NCBI GenBank assembly: GCA_045533485.1
Contig: JAZSHX010000019.1
Location: 10,952-74,951 of the forward strand
Reading direction: 5' to 3'
Length of the DNA stretch: 64,000 nt
Source: Scatosoma sp045533485
Lineage (GTDB): Bacteria > Bacillota > Clostridia > Christensenellales > Borkfalkiaceae
Part shown: piece by piece, positions 17,326 through 25,127 of the stretch
Layout of the letters: the number at the start of each line of letters is the position of its first letter
Numbering within the stretch: the first letter of the stretch is position 1
The notes under the pieces: generated by a model
The model's database searches: none
What the model saw: the letters and a program-made list of their open reading frames with translations, nothing else
What the model was told of the DNA's origin: nothing
Made by a program: the position numbers and the translations under genes

Positions 17326-19659
17326 TTATTCGTCCTGCGCGTTTTGCAAAGCGCAAACCTTGTTATAAACAGCCGAGTCGGTAAGCTCCGCTTTCACACC
17401 GCGGTATATCGTCAATTTTCCGTCTGTAAACGCCACCAGCCCCAGCTCCTTAAATACGGTTAAAGCAAAAATCAGCTGTATGGGCGTAAACCCAAACCCG
17501 TCCATAAGCGCCGCTATTTCTTCTATGCTGTTGCCGTACAAGGCGTTGACTTCCTTGCGCAGCAATGCAAAAATATCCAGCATATACGCACGGGAAACGT
17601 CAATGTTTTCCAGCATTTTATAACCGCAAATATCGCCGTTGACCGTTACGTTTTTATCACGCAGGAAAGGCAAATGAAAATCGGTCGGCGTATCCAAAAA
17701 GATAAAATCTCTAAATCCCGACAAATCCGCGTCGGGCGCAGGCGATACGATTAAAGCGTTGGAAACGTCCCTTGACGACGGGTAAAACAAATCGCAGTTA
17801 CACTCGTCCAGCTCCGGATAAAAACGTAGCGTACGTCTATCCGACGCAATCATACAAAGCCCGTAGGAGCATTCCTTACGCTTTTGCGCAATAAGGGCTT
17901 TGATTTCTTCCGTCGTTTTTTGCTCACACGTAAGCGGTACGGCTTTTAAGGACAGCCGTTGCATTACGTTGGAGAAAATACGCTCTGCCGTTTTTCTGCC
18001 CGTTCTACCGTCGTATAGCAAATCGCGCACCAACCCTTTTACATATTCTCTGTTTTTATAGCGCGACGTGGTGATTTCAAAGACCATTTGCTTGCGCACG
18101 TCGCTTTCGATAATTTTCAAATTTTTCGCACCCGAAAAATAGGTAAGCTCGATACAATCGTTTTTTACAGACAAGTGCGGAGAACCGTTTTTAAGCGGTC
18201 GCGCCATACATGCCCCCATCGAAATACTAAAAAGCGGTCGCCTATTGCCTACGCCGTACGGTTCAAGTGCCATCAATTCTTTGGCGAATTTTTCCGACAC
18301 GGGGCCCGTAATTTCCGCGCTGATTGCTATCGTTTGTTCAAAATCTTCACGGGTATGCGTTCTGCCGATTTCCGCGTCCAGCGCACGCTCCAAAGCGTCG
18401 AATTTGTCCTGATGCACGTTGACGCCTGCCGCTTGCGCGTGACCGCCAAACTCTTCAATATACTGAGAACAGTTTTTCAGCGCCGTGAAAATGTTGATAC
18501 AGTCAATACTGCGCGCGCTACCCTTTAACATCTCGCCGTTATGCACGAACAAGAGCGTGGGACGGTTATATTCTTCCGCGATACGCGCCGCTACGATACC
18601 GATAAACCCTGCATTCCAGCTTTCGTCGGAAAGCATAATTACATTGCCGTACGCGCCTTTTTCAAGAATTTTGCGTTTTGCCGACGCGTATAAATCGTCA
18701 CAGCATTTTTGGCGTTCGCCGTTATAGGCGCACAATTTCACGCACAAATCGTACACTTCCGCGTCTTTTTCCACTGTGAATAGCTGAAACGCCGCCATCG
18801 CGTCGCCCATTCTGCCAGCCGCATTGATACGGGGCGCAAGCGTGAACGCAAGCGTTTGCGCGGAAATAGCGTCGTAGGTTTTCCCGATAAGCCCTGCAAA
18901 GCAAGGACGGATATGCCTATTCATAAGCGCAAGCCCTTCCGTAACGATATCGCGGTTTTCACCCACTAAGGGTACGCTGTCCGCAACGGTTGCAAGCGCC
19001 GCAAAATCCAAATATTCGTACGCCTTTTCGCCAAGTAGCGCGCACGCCACCTTAAACGCAACCCCTGCGCCACAAAGATTGTCATAGGGATATTCGTCCT
19101 GCAATTTCGGGTTAATCACCACACAATCGGGTAAAATTTCCGGCAGCTCATGGTGGTCGGTTACAATTACGTCCGACCCAAGCTCATAGATATATTGCGC
19201 TTCTTTGGCGTTGGAAATACCGCAGTCCACCGTGATAAACAGTTCGGGGTTACACTCTTCAAAAATGCGGTCGATAAAATCTATCGAAAGCCCGTACCCA
19301 TCTGTGCGTTCGGGAATATACACGTGCGCGTCAATACCAAACGCGCGCAAGGCGTGGTACATAATGGTACTCGCGCAAATGCCGTCCGCGTCATAATCGC
19401 CGAAAATAGCAACCGTTTTGCCTTCGTCGCGCGCTTGAGTAATTATTTCCACCGCTTGTTGCATACCTTGCATCAAGAAAGGGGAAAGGAAATTGTCTTT
19501 GGACGGGCGCATAAACCGACGAATTTTTTCCGCCGTATCGACGCCGCGCGCATATAAAATGCGCAACGTTTGTTCCGTCAAACCCGTCGCCATAGCCAGC
19601 TCGGAAATGATATGCAGTTGTTCCGCTGTAAAGCTATACGCTGAAACGAGTTTTTTCAT
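17326..19659 (-). CDS. recJ: Single-stranded-DNA exonuclease RecJ
   Basis: RecJ degrades single-stranded DNA 5' to 3' in recombination and mismatch repair. The 777-residue protein shows DHH-family motifs I-IV (IFGDYDADGICA, TVDCGIS, VTDHHELP, AALATVADSVPL), the ATLAPRIN-type LAPRINAAGRMG and the DHHA1 part with FGGHAQAAG. A long C-terminal extension (about 560-777) is usual in Firmicutes RecJ. AAAAGGAT precedes the ATG. It heads a recJ-rel unit. Confidence 0.95.
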   Translation of the reverse strand: MKKLVSAYSFTAEQLHIISELAMATGLTEQTLRILYARGVDTAEKIRRFMRPSKDNFLSPFLMQGMQQAVEIITQARDEGKTVAIFGDYDADGICASTIMYHALRAFGIDAHVYIPERTDGYGLSIDFIDRIFEECNPELFITVDCGISNAKEAQYIYELGSDVIVTDHHELPEILPDCVVINPKLQDEYPYDNLCGAGVAFKVACALLGEKAYEYLDFAALATVADSVPLVGENRDIVTEGLALMNRHIRPCFAGLIGKTYDAISAQTLAFTLAPRINAAGRMGDAMAAFQLFTVEKDAEVYDLCVKLCAYNGERQKCCDDLYASAKRKILEKGAYGNVIMLSDESWNAGFIGIVAARIAEEYNRPTLLFVHNGEMLKGSARSIDCINIFTALKNCSQYIEEFGGHAQAAGVNVHQDKFDALERALDAEIGRTHTREDFEQTIAISAEITGPVSEKFAKELMALEPYGVGNRRPLFSISMGACMARPLKNGSPHLSVKNDCIELTYFSGAKNLKIIESDVRKQMVFEITTSRYKNREYVKGLVRDLLYDGRTGRKTAERIFSNVMQRLSLKAVPLTCEQKTTEEIKALIAQKRKECSYGLCMIASDRRTLRFYPELDECNCDLFYPSSRDVSNALIVSPAPDADLSGFRDFIFLDTPTDFHLPFLRDKNVTVNGDICGYKMLENIDVSRAYMLDIFALLRKEVNALYGNSIEEIAALMDGFGFTPIQLIFALTVFKELGLVAFTDGKLTIYRGVKAELTDSAVYNKVCALQNAQDE

Positions 19660-19711
19660 TAGAAATCCTTTTTATACACCCCTTTTGATAAGCCAAGTAC
19701 GCAAATTAAAC

Positions 19712-19743
19712 GGGCGGGATGCGGCATTATGCCACCCCCGCCC
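19712..19743 (-). terminator. GC-rich hairpin after secF
   Basis: GGGCGGGATGCGGC pairs imperfectly with GCCACCCCCGCCC; on the minus strand GTTTAATTT follows. It probably ends the secD-secF transcript before recJ. Confidence 0.6.
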
Positions 19744-19770
19744 ACTGTTTATGCTATTGATATCCCGATT

Positions 19771-20733
19771 TTATTCTTCATCGGTCGCTTTCTTTGCGCC
19801 GACGTAACCGGATTTGTTGCGCGATGCCGCAAGCTTTGCCTGTCTGTCAAGCAAGGGTAATTGCAATGCAGGTACGACAAAGAGCGTTACCGCCGCGCTT
19901 ACCAACAAGCCGATCAAAGAGCAAAGCGCAAACCAACGCACCGCCCACGTAGCAATCGCGCCAACCAAAACGAGCGCGCCGCCCAAAACCGCAACGGTTG
20001 CAAGCGTTTCTTTTTCCGCCACTGCGTTGACTACTTTTTCTTCTACGCCAGCGTCCGTTTCGTCCGCTACGAGCTTGTTTACGCCAAGAATGGCAAATAC
20101 AGCCGCAAGCAAAGGCGCAACCGCGCAAGCATACAATACGGATGCCGTTACGGGAATGCGCACAAGCAAGATAAGCGCAACCGTCACCACCGCCGTAAGC
20201 AAAATACCGGAAACGGTCGTGATAGCATGCACCAAACCGCGGCGAATCCACGTATATGCGAATGCAAGAGCCGCGAACGCTACCACGGCAACTGCCGCGC
20301 GAACAATCGTCGCAGGCGCAATCACCGTTTGTACGGTTTCTTTTGCCGATTCTATCATAATAAACGCGCCGTCGTAAGCTGCGTCCGCAAACGCCGTTTT
20401 CAATGCTTTCGTTGCTTCTTCTACGTTTGCGTCCTTATCCAACACGTACATAAGTTCGCAATCGTCGCCGCTCATTTGGCTTTCGTATACGTATTTTACG
20501 TCCAAATCCTTGAACGCGTCTTCGCAAACTTCTTCCACTTTTTCACGCTTGCTTTCGTCACGGTAGTACACCGCGCTCATTTTCACGGTTACCGTCGTTT
20601 GGTCGCTCATACGCGTCGCCGCATTTACGCCGAAGATTGCCGTGAACACCGTTGCAAGCGCAACAATAACCACCATTACAAGGCACAATAACGAAAGCTT
20701 TTTCGTCGTTTTAGTTAAAAGCTTATTCATCAT
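19771..20733 (-). CDS. secF: Degenerate SecF-like membrane protein
   Basis: A 320-residue membrane protein with one N-terminal membrane segment, an external domain (about 35-130) and five C-terminal segments, as in SecF, placed directly after a SecD homologue. Conserved SecF features are poor: the GIDFTGG motif is replaced by GVNAATRMS, and the GYSxNDT motif in TM4 is absent. The start was chosen at the fourth codon of the open frame (ATG at 20733) because AAGGGAGG lies 9 nt before it, inside the last secD codons; the earlier ATG at 20742 abuts that SD directly. Function in PMF-driven export is doubtful. Confidence 0.75.
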   Translation of the reverse strand: MMNKLLTKTTKKLSLLCLVMVVIVALATVFTAIFGVNAATRMSDQTTVTVKMSAVYYRDESKREKVEEVCEDAFKDLDVKYVYESQMSGDDCELMYVLDKDANVEEATKALKTAFADAAYDGAFIMIESAKETVQTVIAPATIVRAAVAVVAFAALAFAYTWIRRGLVHAITTVSGILLTAVVTVALILLVRIPVTASVLYACAVAPLLAAVFAILGVNKLVADETDAGVEEKVVNAVAEKETLATVAVLGGALVLVGAIATWAVRWFALCSLIGLLVSAAVTLFVVPALQLPLLDRQAKLAASRNKSGYVGAKKATDEE

Positions 20734-22294
20734 CTTCGTCATCCTCCCTTACAAAGCGGAAATATTTATACTTATTCTTGCTAGCAGAAAGATAGGTGAA
20801 GTTGATGAAACGCGCCCACAACAGGTTGATAAACGCCGCCGTCGCCACGCAAAGGATTGCTTGAAGAGCAAACGTATACACACCTGCCGCACCGATAAGA
20901 AGCGTAAGCGCTGCAAGCGCCGCCAAGGCATACACGTCCACCACCGTCCAAAGCGTTTTCTTGTAGCCGCCTTTCACAGAAGATTCCACCGTTTTACCTG
21001 CGTCGAATTCTGCCTTAATCGCTTTATAAACGTGATATTGCATTACGTTTACAAGCGCCATACCTGCAAGGAAGATAAGCACCGTACCCAGCGACACTTC
21101 AAACACGCCGCCCGTGATAAACGCAAAGCAAAGCGCCGTTACAATCAAGTAGGAAAGCGTTGCGTATGCGCTTACGCCGCCAAATCTGCCCATTTTCACG
21201 ATAGGCAATACGAGCATTGCAAGAATTGCCACGCCAAGCGCGATATACAAAAGCGTCAATGCGTTTTCGCTGTACAAAGGCGCGAACGTTCTCACTGCGC
21301 CAAGCTCAAACGTGATATCAAATTCGCCGCCAACAAGCGTGGATTCCAACAAAATTTCAAAGGTTTCCACGTAATCTTTATGGATACCGTCTACGGGCAT
21401 TACGCGCACGGTGTTGTTGTGCATAATGTTGTCCTTGTAAATGCTTGCGATTTTTTCTTCACCGTTCATAATATCCAGCGTTACCGCGGAAGAGCTGTCC
21501 GTTTGCGCATCCGACGAAGTCAATTCGTCCTTGATACCGTTGAGCATTTCTTTGCCGGCTTTGGTAAATTGAATTTCCAAATACGCCACTTTGCCCATAT
21601 TCATGGTTTTTACGGACATTTTCTTGATCAAATCGCTTGCGTTTGCATCCGTATCTTTCAATTCGTCAATCACTTCCCCGCCCTTTTGCAAAGAGAACGC
21701 ACCCGTCTTTGCAAACGACGTCAAAACAGCGCTTGCCTTTTCGGTGTTTTCCGATCTGGGAAGCTCCACGCGGATTGCATACCCGTCCACTACCGCAACG
21801 CGGTAATCGGCGTACGCTTTCGCTTGATAACGGTCTTTGATTGCTTGTACCGCGCTATCAAACGTTGTTTGGAAGTTGGGCGTTATCACCATAACGTCCT
21901 TGCCGTCTGCGTCCTTGTCGCTGACAACGATATTCAAAGCGTCGTCCGTGCTAAACCACAAGTTAGAACCTGCCACTTGCGCATACGCGCTTACATACTC
22001 GTCCAACTCGTTTTCTGCTTCTTCTTTTTCTTCGCCTTCTTCTGCCGACGCTACCGCTTCCGTAAGTGCCGCGAAATCGCTTTCGTATTCACTTGCGGAA
22101 ATTACTCCTTCCGGATAGTAATACACGTAGTAGCCGCCGCCAAGATCCGTGCTAAGGTCATACTGTTTCACTGCGGGATTCCACTTCTTTGCCGTACCGG
22201 GGATAACAAAGCTGGGGAACGCGGTGATAAAGCATAACACAGCGATTACGATGGTAAGTAATGTCATAAGTACCACCGATTTCTTCTTGCCCAT
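20723..22294 (-). CDS. secD: Degenerate SecD-like protein-export membrane protein
   Basis: A 523-residue protein with SecD topology: membrane segment at about 10-30, the D1 motif STDLGGGYYVYY (normally LGLDLxGG), an external P1-type region with an acidic Glu-rich insert, a second external domain and five C-terminal segments ending in a highly acidic tail (REDDEDDE). The TM4 motif GMAVDANVLIFERI reads GMALVNVMQYHVYKAIKAEF, so the proton-relay aspartate is missing. The ATG at 22294 has TTAGGAGG upstream; secF overlaps its end by 11 bp. yajC lies 2 kb upstream on the same strand. Confidence 0.8.
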   Translation of the reverse strand: MGKKKSVVLMTLLTIVIAVLCFITAFPSFVIPGTAKKWNPAVKQYDLSTDLGGGYYVYYYPEGVISASEYESDFAALTEAVASAEEGEEKEEAENELDEYVSAYAQVAGSNLWFSTDDALNIVVSDKDADGKDVMVITPNFQTTFDSAVQAIKDRYQAKAYADYRVAVVDGYAIRVELPRSENTEKASAVLTSFAKTGAFSLQKGGEVIDELKDTDANASDLIKKMSVKTMNMGKVAYLEIQFTKAGKEMLNGIKDELTSSDAQTDSSSAVTLDIMNGEEKIASIYKDNIMHNNTVRVMPVDGIHKDYVETFEILLESTLVGGEFDITFELGAVRTFAPLYSENALTLLYIALGVAILAMLVLPIVKMGRFGGVSAYATLSYLIVTALCFAFITGGVFEVSLGTVLIFLAGMALVNVMQYHVYKAIKAEFDAGKTVESSVKGGYKKTLWTVVDVYALAALAALTLLIGAAGVYTFALQAILCVATAAFINLLWARFINFTYLSASKNKYKYFRFVREDDEDDE

Positions 22295-22316
22295 TTGGTG
22301 CCTCCTAATGTGTTTT

Positions 22317-22330
22317 CGGGGTATACCCCG
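22317..22330. promoter_or_regulatory. 14-bp palindrome in the secD leader
   Basis: CGGGGTATACCCCG is a perfect palindrome between the secD promoter and its RBS, about 13 nt after the predicted transcript start. It could be an operator that blocks early elongation. Confidence 0.45.
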
Positions 22331-22349
22331 ATTGCAATAATACTTCTTT

Positions 22350-22378
22350 ATTATAAACCTTTTTATCCGCGCAGTCAA
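22350..22378 (-). promoter_or_regulatory. secD-secF promoter
   Basis: TTGACT (22378-22373), a 17-bp spacer and TATAAT (22355-22350) on the minus strand; transcript start near 22343. Confidence 0.85.
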
Positions 22379-22424
22379 GCTATAACAACGCGGATAAACA
22401 ATTTTTTTGTTTGTTTTTTACGTT

Positions 22425-22447
22425 TTTGCCCGTTCGTTAACGGCAAA
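22425..22447 (-). terminator. Terminator after the SCIFF maturase gene
   Basis: TTTGCCCGTT and AACGGCAAA pair with one bulge; on the minus strand an A/T-rich tract follows, between the maturase stop and the secD promoter. Confidence 0.5.
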
Positions 22448-22466
22448 CGCGCTTTTATGCTTGTCC

Positions 22467-23792
22467 TTAACCCTTGAGCTTCTTAGTGGCTAAAATGTGC
22501 ATAGCGCACTCCACGCGCTTTTTCATCATGGCGCAGGTCGTTTGATAGGGCTCGTCGATGTCGCCGTTGAAATGATAATTGTTTGCACTGCAACCGCCAG
22601 AACAAATGAATTTTGCAAAGCAATTTTCACATTTCTTTCTCGTAAACAAGCAGGAATTTTTGAATTTTTCACGAAGCTCGGGACGCGTAATGCCTTCCGT
22701 GACGCTGCCCATTTTGAAATTGCTGTCGCCGGCAAACTGATGACAGGGATACAAATCGCCGTTGGGGGTTACGGAGAAATATTCGTTGCCTGCCCCACAC
22801 GCGGAAACGCGCTTGGAAAGACAGGGTCCGCCTTCCAAATCAATGTTGAAATGGAAGAAATTGAAACCGTTGCCGTTGTTATGGCGCTCTAAATACGCTT
22901 CGCAAAGCGTTTCGTATTCCTTTTCGATTTCAGGCAAATGCTCGTCCTTAATTTGCAAATCGGGAATTTCCGTCACTACGGGTTCCATCGAAATGCTGTC
23001 TACGCCTTGATCGGCAATAAACAAAACGTCCTTGGAAAAATCCAAATTTTTCGCCGTAAACGTACCGCGCACATAGTAGCTTTTGTTTCCGCGAAGTTGA
23101 ATAAATTTCTTAATTTTATCGATAATCAAATCAAACGTGCCCTTGCCGTTGATAGATTTGCGGATCGCGTCGTGCACTTCCTTTCTGCCGTCCAGCGAAA
23201 GCACCACGTTTTCCATTTCTTCGTTGAAAAAAGCAATCGTTTCGTCGTTTAAAAGCAGCGCGTTGGTCGTCGTGGTGAATAAGAACTTTTTGCCCGCTTT
23301 TGCGCCCTGCTCTTTGGCGTAATACACCGTTTGCTTCAAAACGTCCAAATTCATAAGCGGTTCGCCGCCGAAAAAGTCCATTTCCAGCACCTTTCTGTTC
23401 CCAGAGTTGGCAATCAAGAAATCCACCGCCGCCTTTGCCGTTTCCAAGGACATACTTTCGCGTTTAGAGTGGTACGCCCCTTCGTCCGCAAAGCAATAAC
23501 GGCAACGGAAATTGCAATCGTGGCAAATGTGAATACAAAGCGCCTTGATTTCGCTGGACTTCATGGGATACGCTTTCACTTCGTCCTTGAAAAGCAAGCC
23601 CTGCTCTTGTAAAGCTTGACTGTCTTCTATCGCTTCTGCAATTTGTTCGTCCGTCAAATAGGTGATATCGATATCCGCGCCTTCGTGTTTGGCTTTCAAA
23701 TAATCGGCAGTGGGTTTGTCGCATTCATGCAAAGCGCCGCTGCCTACGTCATAGATATAATTTTTGTTCCTGTAATTAAATACGTGTATCAT
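22467..23792 (-). CDS. scfB: SCIFF peptide maturase, radical SAM/SPASM thioether-forming enzyme
   Basis: The enzyme links cysteine sulfur to an alpha carbon in the SCIFF precursor (a sactipeptide-type thioether). At 441 residues it has an N-terminal peptide-binding region (FNYRNKNYIYDVGSG), the radical SAM motif CNFRCRYC near residue 95, FFGGEPLMN, and a C-terminal SPASM domain with CGAGNEYFSVTPNGDLYPCH, CENCFAKFICSGGC and a final Cys in TTCAMM for two further iron-sulfur clusters. The precursor gene lies just upstream, separated by a terminator. This pair is nearly universal in Clostridia; its role is not settled. Confidence 0.96.
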   Translation of the reverse strand: MIHVFNYRNKNYIYDVGSGALHECDKPTADYLKAKHEGADIDITYLTDEQIAEAIEDSQALQEQGLLFKDEVKAYPMKSSEIKALCIHICHDCNFRCRYCFADEGAYHSKRESMSLETAKAAVDFLIANSGNRKVLEMDFFGGEPLMNLDVLKQTVYYAKEQGAKAGKKFLFTTTTNALLLNDETIAFFNEEMENVVLSLDGRKEVHDAIRKSINGKGTFDLIIDKIKKFIQLRGNKSYYVRGTFTAKNLDFSKDVLFIADQGVDSISMEPVVTEIPDLQIKDEHLPEIEKEYETLCEAYLERHNNGNGFNFFHFNIDLEGGPCLSKRVSACGAGNEYFSVTPNGDLYPCHQFAGDSNFKMGSVTEGITRPELREKFKNSCLFTRKKCENCFAKFICSGGCSANNYHFNGDIDEPYQTTCAMMKKRVECAMHILATKKLKG

Positions 23793-23858
23793 AATGCTCG
23801 TTCCGGATTTTTACTTCTGCGTACGCGCGCGCATTATGCGCATACGGGCGCACGCGGC

Positions 23859-23886
23859 AAAAAAAGGCGCGGAAAAGTTCGCGCCG
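23859..23886 (-). terminator. Terminator/attenuator between SCIFF precursor and maturase
   Basis: On the minus strand GGCGCG, an 8-nt loop, CGCGCC and seven Ts lie about 35 bp after the precursor stop. A second stem TTCGAC/GTCGAA sits just before it. Partial read-through would give more precursor than enzyme. Confidence 0.8.
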
Positions 23887-23918
23887 TCTTTTGCGGTTTT
23901 CGACAGTTGGTCGAAGGA

Positions 23919-24071
23919 TTATTTACGTTCGATTTTTTCTTCGCGCGTAATTCTTTCGCAGGATTGATTACCTACCGTGCAGCTGGTTTTGCAAGCCGAT
24001 TGACAGGTGCTTCTGCATTCGCCGCAAGCGGTCACTTTCTTATCTGCGGGTTTCGCGATGGTCTTAATCAT
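23919..24071 (-). CDS. scfA: SCIFF (six cysteines in forty-five) ribosomal peptide precursor
   Basis: The 50-residue frame from ATG 24071 starts MIKTIAKPADKKVTACGECR and carries six cysteines at positions 16, 19, 23, 27, 31 and 38, spaced C-x2-C-x3-C-x3-C-x3-C-x6-C, then a charged tail ending KIERK. This is the SCIFF precursor family, the substrate of the adjacent maturase. CGGAGGA lies 7 nt before the ATG, and a strong promoter is 40 bp upstream. It is below the usual length cutoff for gene callers. Confidence 0.96.
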   Translation of the reverse strand: MIKTIAKPADKKVTACGECRSTCQSACKTSCTVGNQSCERITREEKIERK

Positions 24072-24105
24072 AACAGTCCTCCGTGTTTTTGGATTTTATG
24101 TTACT

Positions 24106-24134
24106 ATTATAATACACTTTTTATGAAATTGCAA
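24106..24134 (-). promoter_or_regulatory. SCIFF precursor promoter
   Basis: TTGCAA (24134-24129), a 17-bp spacer and a perfect TATAAT (24111-24106) on the minus strand. Confidence 0.85.
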
Positions 24135-24167
24135 GCGCTTTACGGCAGTTTTTTCGTTTTTTCGCGT

Positions 24168-24548
24168 TCAATCGCGTTTTATATTGACGGCAAGCGCGCC
24201 AAACACGCCGCCCGTGAGCATCGCCAAGCCAAATTCGGCAAAAATCAACCACGTAAGCGAAAAGACGCCGCCCAGTGCGGAAAAGGTCAAAAAGGACAGC
24301 GCCGTGAACAACGCGCCTATACCAAGCCCTTGTAACCAGCCCTTTTCGCCGCGCACGCATAAAAACGCGCCCAACGCCACCGACAGCACTTTAATGGTTT
24401 GATTGACGGGGCGCACCCACTTATCGGGCACTGCCGTCGCCGTTTTAATGCTTGCAAAAATAATTACTGCCAAAAGAGAAAAGGACAAAGCCAAGCCCAC
24501 GCCTTTGGCGATTTGGAAAAATACGTTACCCGTTCGTTCGTTTTGCAT
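24168..24548 (-). CDS. TIGR04086-family four-helix membrane protein
   Basis: A 126-residue protein with four hydrophobic segments (about 12-33, 50-66, 72-92, 98-118) and short charged ends. Size, topology, and position between the SCIFF gene and yajC match the TIGR04086 (YrzE-like) family, which often sits at this site in Clostridia. Its function is unknown. GGAGGT precedes the ATG. It is probably cotranscribed with yajC (52-bp gap). Confidence 0.75.
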   Translation of the reverse strand: MQNERTGNVFFQIAKGVGLALSFSLLAVIIFASIKTATAVPDKWVRPVNQTIKVLSVALGAFLCVRGEKGWLQGLGIGALFTALSFLTFSALGGVFSLTWLIFAEFGLAMLTGGVFGALAVNIKRD

Positions 24549-24599
24549 AAAAAATACCTCCGCATTATCGTATGCGAAGGCATTTTCGTTTAGACCTTT

Positions 24600-24998
24600 T
24601 TATTCTGCTTTGGGTTCTTCCGCAGGCGTTTCTTCCACGGGAGCTTCGTCCTTCACAGTTTCCGTTGCAGGTGCTGCCACGGGCGCTACGGCATCCGTTT
24701 GATAAATCGCTTGTTTATCGAATTTAATATATGATTTACCGCTCTTTTCCGTACCCGTTTCGATAACGAACGTGTTGTCGTCTTCACAAACTTCTACGAC
24801 TACGCCGCAAATACCGCCGATGGTTTTCACCTTATTGCCCGGTTTCACTGCGTTGAGCGTTTTCATTTGTTCTTCTTGTCTTTTCTTTTGGGAACGACGG
24901 CTAAACACCATCATCGCTACCATAGCGGCAATCAACACCAACAAGAAAATCCACGTACCGTTGTTTCCAGCTTCCGCGTCTAATAAATTGAACAACAT
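24600..24998 (-). CDS. yajC: Preprotein translocase accessory subunit YajC
   Basis: YajC associates with SecDF-YidC at the translocon. The 132-residue protein has one membrane helix (about 15-35, TWIFLLVLIAAMVAMMVF), a basic cytoplasmic QKKRQEEQ segment, and the family core LNAVKPGNKVKTIGGICGVV, followed by an acidic Pro/Ala/Glu tail. The ATG at 24998 has GAAGGAGAAAG; a start at 25025 was rejected. It is separated from secD by the SCIFF genes. Confidence 0.93.
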   Translation of the reverse strand: MLFNLLDAEAGNNGTWIFLLVLIAAMVAMMVFSRRSQKKRQEEQMKTLNAVKPGNKVKTIGGICGVVVEVCEDDNTFVIETGTEKSGKSYIKFDKQAIYQTDAVAPVAAPATETVKDEAPVEETPAEEPKAE

Positions 24999-25060
24999 AT
25001 CTCTTTCTCCTTCACTTTCGCGCAAAGCGTCTTTCGCGCGCTTATTTCATAGATATTACC

Positions 25061-25089
25061 ATCATACCTTTTTTTTACACTTTTTGCAA
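25061..25089 (-). promoter_or_regulatory. yajC promoter
   Basis: TTGCAA (25089-25084), a 17-bp spacer and TATGAT (25066-25061) on the minus strand. Confidence 0.7.
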
Positions 25090-25127
25090 GCGATTTAATC
25101 ACATTTCACGTATTTTTCATTGAAATT

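Noticed and set aside
20642..22237. 531-codon open frame on the plus strand
   Set aside because: Antisense to secD; composition is Arg/Cys/His-rich and has no RBS or recognisable domain.
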